A stretch of 11,113 nucleotides of DNA from assembly GCA_016926595.1 (NCBI GenBank), contig JAFGOG010000631.1, positions 1 through 11,113 of the forward strand, read 5' to 3'. The notes under the pieces were generated by a model that was not told the DNA's origin, did not search any database, and was given only the letters and a program-made list of their open reading frames with translations. This document shows, in pieces, positions 5,390 to 11,113 of the stretch. This stretch comes from Anaerolineae bacterium (lineage in GTDB: Bacteria > Chloroflexota > Anaerolineae > JAAYZQ01). Made by a program: the position numbers and the translations under genes. The first letter of the stretch is position 1, and each line of letters begins with the position of its first letter.

Positions 5390-8101
5390 ATGAGCAAGAA
5401 ACTGTCCCAGGTCCTGGAAGAATCGGGGATTCCGCTGGATTATCAGGCCTGCGGCACGCCCCCTGAAGAAACAGTCGACCGCGAAGTCAAACAGGAGCCA
5501 ACCCCGCGGGCCAAAAAGCTGCGCGACCTCTACTACCAAACCCTCTCCTCTGCCAGCAACGAATTTCCCTACTGGTACACCCGCAAGTACGTGGAACTGG
5601 ACGGTGAAATACCGGTGGTCCGCCGGGCGCTGGCCCTGCGCTGCGCCTTCTCCCACCTCACCCCTACCATTTTCCCGGGCGAACTGATCGTCATGGGCAA
5701 GGCACACTACTACCGCGGCTCGTTCCCCATGCCCTGGCTCTCCGAAGGCTACTACATGGCCAAGGAGGACGAGCTCTACCAGGCCGCGCTGGACAAGGGC
5801 AGCTCCAGCGCCGACCAGGTCTCCAAGTTTGGCACCGGCGGCGGCAACGTCGTCGAGAATTTCGGCAACGTCGTCTCCATCGCCGGCAAGTTTGGCATGC
5901 GCCAGGAAGAAGTACCGGCCATGCTGCGCACAGCACGGGCGTGGGTCGGCCAATCGGTGGACGACCTGGGCCACAAATACGAACAAATGGTGCCGGGATA
6001 TGACGTCAAAGAGGCTATCATGAAGTCCGTGGTCTGCATGTTCGACTCCGGCTATACCCTGCCCCAAGGGCGCGAGGTCGTCAACTACTATTACCCGCTG
6101 CAGTACGGCTTGGACGGTCTGGTGGCGATGGCCGAGGGGAAAAAAGCCCAGGTAGCCGGCCGGCCTGACGGCGATGGCCTCGTCGGGATGAACCGCCTCT
6201 ACAACTATGAGGCAATCATCCACGTGCTGCAGGGCGTCCAGGCGTGGATCCTGAACTATGCCGCAGAAGCCCGCCGTCTGGAAGCCAGGGAAAAAGACCC
6301 ACAGCAGAAAGGGGAATACTGCGACATCGCCGCCTGCCTGGAATGGATCGCCCACCATCCGCCGCGCACATTCCGCGAGGCGGTCCAACTGTGCTGGACC
6401 ATCCACGTCGCGGTGCTCAACGAAGACGCCATCTCCGGTCTGTCGCCGGGACGCCTGGGGCAGGTGCTCTGGCCGTGGTTCGAGCAGGACATTGCTGCGG
6501 GCCGTATTACGGAAGAAGAGGCGTTGGAACTCTTGGAGTGCCAGCGCGTCAAGTTCACCTGCCTGGACTGCTTTGCCTCGATGGGGGTGGTCGGCGGCGT
6601 GCTCTCCGGGAACACTTTCAACAACTTGAGCCTGGGCGGCCTGAGCCGGGACGGCGCTCCCGCCAGCAACCGCCTGGAAGAGCTGATTCTCAAAGCCGCC
6701 ATGACCTGCGTCACCACCCAGCCCACCCTATCACTGCTGTACGACGACAAGCTGCCAGAGCTGTTCCTGCTCAAAGCCGTAGAATGCGTCAAGACCGGCG
6801 CGGGCTATCCGGCGTTCATCAACAACCGTGTGGCGATGGAATTCCTGCTGAACCAGTACGGGCCGGAAGGAATGGACCTGGAAGAAAGCCGCGCCATCGC
6901 CATCGGCGGCTGCCTGGAAACCTCTCCCTGCTCCTGGATGCTGCTGACCCTCAACAGTCAAAAGTACTGGATTTCCGGCGGTTCCGGCCAACCGACCAGC
7001 GTGGGAGTCCATTTCATCTCCCTGCCCAAAATCCTCGAGCTGGTGCTGTTCGACGGCATGGACCTGCGCACCGGGCTGCGGGTGTTCCCGCCCCACGGCA
7101 AGTCCCTGCAGACCTACGACGAGCTGTTCGAGCAGTTCAAGGCCTATTTTTCCCAGGCGGTCAAGGTGCTTTCGTTGACCAACAACATCCAGCACGACGT
7201 CTGGCGCAAGAAAAATATGGCGATCTTGAACTCGCTGCTCAAGCCGGACTGCCTGAAGAGCGGTCACCTCATCGACGAACTCGGCTACCGCTACAATGCC
7301 ACCCACAATGTCGAGACCTGCGGGACGGCGAACCTGCTCAACAGCCTGGCAGCACTCAAGAAAATCGTCTACGAAGAGAAACAAGTATCCTTGGACGAGT
7401 TCCGCGCGGTCCTGCGTGAGAACTTTGGCTTCAAGACGGCGGCGGAAGTGGGCTCCTACTCCCTGGCGGACCAGGAAAAGCAAGAGGGAGTGGACCAGTA
7501 CGACCGCATCCACTATCTATGCCTGACGGCGCCCAAGTATGGCAACGACGACCCGTACGTGGACAGCATCCTGAAAGACTGGGAAGACTGGTTCTGCGCC
7601 ATGTGCCGCGACTATGAATCCCTCAACGCCCAGCCCTACTATGCCTGCCAGATTTCTGTGTCGACCCATGCGCCGATGGGGGCGGCCACGCTGGCGACGC
7701 CCGATGGCCGGTTGGCCGGCACCACCTTTGCCGACGCTTCCATGTCGGCCTACCCCGGCACCGACCGCAACGGCCCTTACGCCCTGTTCACTTCGGCCAC
7801 GTGCTGGGATCATTCCATGTCGCAGAATTCACAGATGAATCTCAAGATCCACCCCAGCGCCATCCGCGGCGTCCAGGGAGCCAGGAAACTGCTGGAACTG
7901 ACGCGGGCTTACATCCACAAAGGCGGCTTTCACATCCAGTACAACGTGGTCGATTCCCGGATGCTGCGCCGCGCCCAGCGTTTCCCCGACCAGTACCGCG
8001 ATCTCGTCGTCCGCGTGGCCGGGTTCACCCAGTACTGGGTGGAAATCGGCAAGCCGATCCAGGACGAGGTCATCGCCCGCACCGAGTACGAAGGAGTGTA
8101 A
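5390..8101 (+). CDS. hpdB: 4-hydroxyphenylacetate decarboxylase, large glycyl-radical subunit
   Basis: The 903-residue enzyme is a pyruvate-formate-lyase-type glycyl radical enzyme and closely resembles HpdB/CsdB of clostridia along its whole length; I recall those as about 900 residues. It would decarboxylate 4-hydroxyphenylacetate to p-cresol. The radical site is Gly878 in VRVAGFTQYWVEIG near the C-terminus; the thiyl cysteine is Cys508 in GGCLETS, followed by Glu510. Ser349, His541 and Glu642 occupy the positions I recall for Ser344, His536 and Glu637 in the Clostridium scatologenes structure, a constant offset of +5. All expected catalytic residues are present. ATG 5390 is 9 bases after AAGGAG (5375-5380); the ATG at 5384 is only 3 bases away and is the less likely start. 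hpdC follows after 3 bases. Related indoleacetate or phenylacetate decarboxylases are alternatives, but the hpdC neighbour favours 4-hydroxyphenylacetate. Confidence 0.95.
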   Translation: MSKKLSQVLEESGIPLDYQACGTPPEETVDREVKQEPTPRAKKLRDLYYQTLSSASNEFPYWYTRKYVELDGEIPVVRRALALRCAFSHLTPTIFPGELIVMGKAHYYRGSFPMPWLSEGYYMAKEDELYQAALDKGSSSADQVSKFGTGGGNVVENFGNVVSIAGKFGMRQEEVPAMLRTARAWVGQSVDDLGHKYEQMVPGYDVKEAIMKSVVCMFDSGYTLPQGREVVNYYYPLQYGLDGLVAMAEGKKAQVAGRPDGDGLVGMNRLYNYEAIIHVLQGVQAWILNYAAEARRLEAREKDPQQKGEYCDIAACLEWIAHHPPRTFREAVQLCWTIHVAVLNEDAISGLSPGRLGQVLWPWFEQDIAAGRITEEEALELLECQRVKFTCLDCFASMGVVGGVLSGNTFNNLSLGGLSRDGAPASNRLEELILKAAMTCVTTQPTLSLLYDDKLPELFLLKAVECVKTGAGYPAFINNRVAMEFLLNQYGPEGMDLEESRAIAIGGCLETSPCSWMLLTLNSQKYWISGGSGQPTSVGVHFISLPKILELVLFDGMDLRTGLRVFPPHGKSLQTYDELFEQFKAYFSQAVKVLSLTNNIQHDVWRKKNMAILNSLLKPDCLKSGHLIDELGYRYNATHNVETCGTANLLNSLAALKKIVYEEKQVSLDEFRAVLRENFGFKTAAEVGSYSLADQEKQEGVDQYDRIHYLCLTAPKYGNDDPYVDSILKDWEDWFCAMCRDYESLNAQPYYACQISVSTHAPMGAATLATPDGRLAGTTFADASMSAYPGTDRNGPYALFTSATCWDHSMSQNSQMNLKIHPSAIRGVQGARKLLELTRAYIHKGGFHIQYNVVDSRMLRRAQRFPDQYRDLVVRVAGFTQYWVEIGKPIQDEVIARTEYEGV

Positions 8102-8104
8102 GCA

Positions 8105-8377
8105 ATGACGCAGACATACAAGAACCTGGATTGCCGCAACTATGCGCCGGTAGACGCGGCCAAGGGTATCTGCCACGCGCGCAAGCAGCTCGTCCTGGCC
8201 GATGAGCCGGCGTGCGAGCTGTTCGAAAAGCTACCCAAGTGCAAGTACTGCATGAACTATACGCCCGCAGCGGAAGAATACCTGGGAACCTGTAGCGCGT
8301 CGCCCGGCCAGCCGATGACCTACCCGGATCTCTGCGCCGTCACCTGCGAGTGGTTTGCCTGGAAAGAAGCTGGATGA
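8105..8377 (+). CDS. hpdC: 4-hydroxyphenylacetate decarboxylase small subunit (iron-sulfur)
   Basis: The 90-residue protein matches HpdC, the small subunit that carries two [4Fe-4S] clusters and forms a complex with HpdB. Cysteines lie at 10, 23, 37, 46, 49, 63, 77 and 81. By comparison with clostridial HpdC as I remember it, Cys10, 23 and 37 would bind the first cluster and Cys46, 49, 63 and 81 the second. The conserved markers DAAKGIC (17-23) and KCKYCMNY (45-52) support the family. The histidine three residues before the first cysteine in the clostridial proteins is Asn7 here. AAGGAG (8091-8096), inside the end of hpdB, is 8 bases from the ATG. The last codons overlap the start of hpdA. 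The order hpdB-hpdC-hpdA is the same as in Clostridioides difficile. Confidence 0.93.
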   Translation: MTQTYKNLDCRNYAPVDAAKGICHARKQLVLADEPACELFEKLPKCKYCMNYTPAAEEYLGTCSASPGQPMTYPDLCAVTCEWFAWKEAG

Positions 8378-9306
8378 AGGGCTTGATCTTTGACATCCAG
8401 GGATATTCAATCCACGACGGCAGCGGCTGTCGAACGCTGGTGTTCCTCAGCGGCTGCCCGCTGCGCTGTGCCTGGTGCGCGAATCCCGAGGGACAGTTGC
8501 TGCGGCCGCGCGTGATGTACCGCGAGAAAAACTGCACCCACACCCACTATCGCTGCGTCCAGGCATGTCCCAACGGCGCCATCCGCATCGACGACGGCGA
8601 TGGCCCTCCCCTCCAGTTCGATCGCGCCGTCTGCGAGCGCTGTGACAGCATGGATTGTGTCGCGGTCTGTTTCAGCCAGGCCCTCAAAACCGCCGGAGAC
8701 ACCTACAGCGTGGATGAGCTGATGCGCATCCTGGTTCGCGACCAGGGATTCTGGGGCAGCCAGGGCGGGGTCACGTTCAGCGGCGGCGAGCCCTTGTTGC
8801 AGGCCGAGTTCCTATTGGCGGCGCTTGCCAGGTGCCGCGCCAGCTATATCCACAGCGTCGTGGAGACGTGCGCGCATGCCAGCACGGATGTCTTACTGCA
8901 AGTTCTCCAGTGGACAGATGCAATGTTCATCGACGTCAAGCACATGGATACGGCAGCACACCGCGCCGAGACGGGCGTAGGCAACGAGCTCATCTTGCAG
9001 AACATTGAAGCGGTGGCCGCGGCGCAGTGGGGCGGCCGGCTGATGATCCGCGTGCCCGTCGTGCCCGGATACAACGACACGGCCGAAAACATGCGCGCCA
9101 CGGCCGCGTTCATGGCCGGGCTCGACCTGCAGGAGGTCAACCTCCTGCCTTTCCACCGCCTGGGCCATTCGAAATACAAACAACTGGGCCTGCCCTACAA
9201 GTACGCGCAGGTGCCCACGCCGTCGCAGGAGACTTTGCGGTCATACCAGCGCATCTTTGAGGCCGCTGGACTACGCTGCTACCTCGGCCCTGATACGCCA
9301 TTCTGA
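8374..9306 (+). CDS. hpdA: 4-hydroxyphenylacetate decarboxylase activating enzyme (radical SAM)
   Basis: The 310-residue activase uses S-adenosylmethionine to generate a 5'-deoxyadenosyl radical that should abstract a hydrogen from Gly878 of HpdB. The radical-SAM cluster motif C-x3-C-x2-C is at Cys28, 32 and 35 (GCPLRCAWC), and the SAM-binding FSGGEP is at 135-140. A ferredoxin-like insert follows the cluster: Cys87, 90, 95 and 99 form a full C-x2-C-x4-C-x3-C motif, but the first motif shows only Cys54, 61 and 65, with His58 where a cysteine is expected. The C-terminal INLLPFHRLG-like segment (here VNLLPFHRLG) is typical of glycyl-radical activases. ATG 8374 overlaps the hpdC stop by 4 bases, implying translational coupling; an upstream in-frame GTG at 8350 would lie within hpdC and is less likely. 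Confidence 0.95.
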   Translation: MKGLIFDIQGYSIHDGSGCRTLVFLSGCPLRCAWCANPEGQLLRPRVMYREKNCTHTHYRCVQACPNGAIRIDDGDGPPLQFDRAVCERCDSMDCVAVCFSQALKTAGDTYSVDELMRILVRDQGFWGSQGGVTFSGGEPLLQAEFLLAALARCRASYIHSVVETCAHASTDVLLQVLQWTDAMFIDVKHMDTAAHRAETGVGNELILQNIEAVAAAQWGGRLMIRVPVVPGYNDTAENMRATAAFMAGLDLQEVNLLPFHRLGHSKYKQLGLPYKYAQVPTPSQETLRSYQRIFEAAGLRCYLGPDTPF

Positions 9307-9313
9307 GGCCCAG

Positions 9314-9706
9314 ATGAACTCCTTCGAGCGCAGGATCTATCACAGCCTGGGCGAGTTATTGGGCGACTTGCGGGCGATTATGGCCCGGCGGAAAGAGATT
9401 CGCCCGTTGATGCGGGGCAAGCTCATCTCGCCGGCCTTTCGGGAGCGGTTGATGCTCGTCGTCACGTCCGTGAACCAGTGCCGCTACTGCTCGTACGCCC
9501 ACGCCCGCGAAGCGCTGTCGAACGGAATTTCCCCAGAAGAGATCGAGGCGCTGGGAAGGGGAATGTTCGAGGGGAGTCCGCCCGAAGAAGTGCCAGCATT
9601 GTTGTATGCCCAGCACTGGGCCGAGACAAACGGGGAACCTGAAACGGCAGTACGAGCGCAAATTGTCGCGCAGTATGGAGAGCCGGTTGTAAAAGTAAAG
9701 GTATAG
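9314..9706 (+). CDS. AhpD-like carboxymuconolactone decarboxylase-family protein, C-terminally short
   Basis: The 130-residue protein has the family core with redox-active NQCRYCSYAHAREAL (54-68): Cys56, Cys59 and His63 form the C-x2-C-x3-H motif of AhpD-type alkylhydroperoxidases. The ALLYAQHWAE segment (95-104) is also typical of this subgroup. The start is ATG 9314, 5 bases after GAGG (9305-9308) and 7 bases after the hpdA stop; the longer TTG-initiated reading from 9257 would overlap hpdA. Related proteins that I recall continue after the YGE motif with about 50 helical residues; here the protein ends with YGEPVVKVKV. It may act with a thiol peroxidase or protect oxygen-sensitive enzymes, which is speculation from context. 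The name of the family does not imply muconolactone decarboxylation. Confidence 0.88.
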   Translation: MNSFERRIYHSLGELLGDLRAIMARRKEIRPLMRGKLISPAFRERLMLVVTSVNQCRYCSYAHAREALSNGISPEEIEALGRGMFEGSPPEEVPALLYAQHWAETNGEPETAVRAQIVAQYGEPVVKVKV

Positions 9707-9712
9707 GCAAAA

Positions 9713-10987
9713 ATGGGAATTCTTGTCGCGTTGCTGCTGATCCAGTTTGCCGTTTCGACGCTGCTCTCTGTGCTCAACGAGCGACATCTGCAGCAGGTTG
9801 CCGCCCGGCCCCCGGCGGAATGGACCGAGCGGCTGGATCTCTCTCAATTCCCTCGGATGCTGGCTTATTCGCAAGCAAACGCCCGCCTGGGACACGCCGA
9901 GCGCGTCGCCGATTTGGCGGTGGTGCTGGGGATCCTGCTCTCCGGCCTGCTGCCCTCCGTGACGAACTGGGCCGCAGCGCTGCCTGTGGCTCCTGTATGG
10001 CAGGGGTTGATCGTCCTGGCGATCCTGTCCGCAATCCCCTACCTGGCGTCGACACCCTGGGACCTGGCCGCCAGTTTCGGTATCGAACGGCGGTTTGGAT
10101 TCAGCACCATCACCGTCAGAACCTGGTTGACGGACCAGCTCAAGTCGCTGCTGATCGCCCTGGTGATCGGGGTTCTGCTGGGAGGAGGCCTGTTGCTGCT
10201 GATCGGCCACCTCGGGCGGGGATGGTGGATCGCGGCGTGGGCAATGCTGGCCGCTTTTCAAATCCTTATCTCGTTCATTGCCCCGGTGTTGATCCTGCCC
10301 CTCTTTAACAAGTTCGAGCCGCTCCAGGATCAAGAACTGGCCGAACAGATTGCGGCGCTGGCGCGCCAGGCCCGCTTTCCCCTGGGGGGCGTCTTTCAGA
10401 TCAACGCCTCGTTGCGGAGCCGGCACTCGAACGCCTTTTTCACCGGCCTGGGCAAGACCCGCCGCATCGCCCTCTACGATACCCTGCTCGAGCAGCACAG
10501 CAGGGAAGAGATCCTGGCCATCCTGGCGCACGAAATCGGCCATTGGAAAAAGCGGCACGTGGTCAAGGGGATGGTGCTGGCGATCCTGGCAACGGGAGCG
10601 GGAACGGCGCTGGTGGCGACGCTGCTGGACGCGGCCTGGCTCTACCAGGTCATTGGCGTGGGCTCTCTCCACACGGCGCTAGGGACCGTGGGGCCGGTGG
10701 CAGCAGTGGGACTCTACCTGGTATCGTTGCTGCTCTCGCCGCTGGCGCTGCTCCTGGCGCCCGCGGCAAACTGGATTTCCCGCCGCTGGGAGTATCAGGC
10801 CGATGATTTTTCCCTGCAGTTGTACGAGCATGCAACAGCGTTGGCAGATGGGCTGATCGCACTGCACGAAAAGAACCTGGCGAACCTGTTTCCACACCCG
10901 CTGGCGGTCTTTTTTCACTACAGTCACCCACCACTCCTGGAACGCGTGGCGGCGATTCGAGCCCGCGTTTCAGCGCGCACAGACTAG
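9713..10987 (+). CDS. M48-family integral-membrane zinc metalloprotease (Ste24/CAAX-protease-like)
   Basis: The 424-residue protein has the zinc motif HEIGH at 273-277 (His273, Glu274, His277) and a downstream EYQAD (360-364), whose Glu360 is the expected third zinc ligand. ERRFGFS (125-131) and NAFFTG (240-245) are Ste24-type motifs. About seven hydrophobic segments are visible (roughly 1-21, 65-85, 95-113, 144-166, 171-197, 286-310, 322-352), matching the seven-helix Ste24 architecture in the cytoplasmic membrane. Bacterial homologues are thought to take part in membrane-protein quality control; prenyl-protein cleavage is unlikely in bacteria. It starts 6 bases after the preceding stop, with only a weak AGG ribosome site (9705-9707). 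It is probably co-transcribed with the hpd genes, though a functional link is not evident. Confidence 0.93.
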   Translation: MGILVALLLIQFAVSTLLSVLNERHLQQVAARPPAEWTERLDLSQFPRMLAYSQANARLGHAERVADLAVVLGILLSGLLPSVTNWAAALPVAPVWQGLIVLAILSAIPYLASTPWDLAASFGIERRFGFSTITVRTWLTDQLKSLLIALVIGVLLGGGLLLLIGHLGRGWWIAAWAMLAAFQILISFIAPVLILPLFNKFEPLQDQELAEQIAALARQARFPLGGVFQINASLRSRHSNAFFTGLGKTRRIALYDTLLEQHSREEILAILAHEIGHWKKRHVVKGMVLAILATGAGTALVATLLDAAWLYQVIGVGSLHTALGTVGPVAAVGLYLVSLLLSPLALLLAPAANWISRRWEYQADDFSLQLYEHATALADGLIALHEKNLANLFPHPLAVFFHYSHPPLLERVAAIRARVSARTD

Positions 10988-11014
10988 TACCTTTTCAAGG
11001 CGATTTTGACAAAT

Positions 11015-11113
11015 TGTCATTCTGAAGAGCCAGAGACCGCGAAGCGGTCAGAGCGACGAAGAATCTCGTTTTGGGCATAACAGCGTGTTTTCTAGAGAAA
11101 AACGAGATTCTTC
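11015..11113. repeat. Interspersed-type repeat with inverted arms, cut by the window edge
   Basis: The block starts TGTCATTCTGAAGAG, contains the hairpin GACCGC-GAA-GCGGTC (11035-11049) and reaches GAAGAATCTCGTTTT (11058-11072), whose perfect reverse complement lies at 11099-11113, the last base of the window. The spacer is 26 bases. A TCATTCTGA to GAAGAATCTC layout resembles short extragenic repeats that I recall from many GC-rich anaerobe genomes, but copy number cannot be tested here. No gene is seen in 10988-11113. An odd dyad TGACAA-A-TTGTCA (11007-11019) overlaps the left edge. Confidence 0.6.

Noticed and set aside
5315..6406. Minus-strand open frame of 363 residues opposite hpdB
   Set aside because: It is antisense to strongly conserved HpdB coding sequence, lies in GC-rich DNA and has no recognisable domain.
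6244..7419. Plus-strand open frame of 391 residues inside hpdB
   Set aside because: It is a shifted frame within hpdB, rich in Arg, Pro and Gly, with no family resemblance.
9356..10672. Minus-strand open frame of 438 residues opposite the AhpD-like and M48 genes
   Set aside because: It spans two clear plus-strand genes and has a low-complexity Gln/Arg-rich product with no domain.
11007..11049. Terminator after the M48 protease gene
   Set aside because: TGACAAATTGTCA has a one-base centre that cannot form a loop without opening the stem, and GACCGC-GAA-GCGGTC has no T run after it.

Overview
The window is GC-rich bacterial DNA, densely coded. It holds a complete glycyl-radical decarboxylase operon, whose enzyme class is destroyed by oxygen, so the host is probably an anaerobe or lives in anoxic niches. 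The gene families and the interspersed repeat at the right edge would suit an anaerobic Chloroflexota (Anaerolineae-like) bacterium. That taxonomic guess is inference; no rRNA or other phylogenetic marker is present.

Left part (1-3365, minus strand): the first 1121 residues of a very large exported protein that runs off the left edge. It has a signal peptide, 20 near-perfect repeats of about 47 residues (kelch / delta-60 / Rax2-like, probably beta-propeller blades) plus degenerate flanking units, then the start of a cadherin-like (tandem-95 type) domain. A long open frame on the opposite strand is a codon-aligned shadow of this gene. A sigma70-type promoter for it lies at 3432-3460.

Middle (3366-4484): a divergent small heat-shock protein gene (Hsp20) with a perfect inverted repeat in its leader and a good intrinsic terminator. 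Next come a GC-rich foldable stretch and a 126-bp miniature inverted-repeat transposable element (MITE). The MITE has 12-bp perfect termini beginning GTAA and an 8-bp target duplication, the signature of the IS66 family. Its right-hand target duplication supplies the first two bases of the -35 box of the next promoter.

Right part (4418-10987, plus strand): seven tightly packed genes, probably one transcription unit starting at the TTGACA-N16-TATACT promoter. They encode a cysteine-rich DUF3795 protein; a dual-specificity/tyrosine-type phosphatase; HpdB, HpdC and HpdA (4-hydroxyphenylacetate decarboxylase large subunit, iron-sulfur small subunit and radical-SAM activase); a C-terminally short AhpD-like carboxymuconolactone decarboxylase-family protein; and an integral-membrane M48 (Ste24-like) zinc protease. 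HpdA should install the glycyl radical on Gly878 of HpdB, and HpdBC would then convert 4-hydroxyphenylacetate, a tyrosine fermentation product, to p-cresol and CO2. The AhpD-like protein could offer redox protection, but that is speculation.

Right edge (10988-11113): no gene, but an interspersed-type repeat with 15-bp perfect inverted arms that reach the last base of the window.

Most interesting points: the MITE and its promoter-preserving target duplication, two predicted iron-sulfur ligand changes in the decarboxylase system (HpdC His to Asn, HpdA Cys to His), the linkage of DUF3795 and phosphatase genes to hpdBCA, and the repeat protein.
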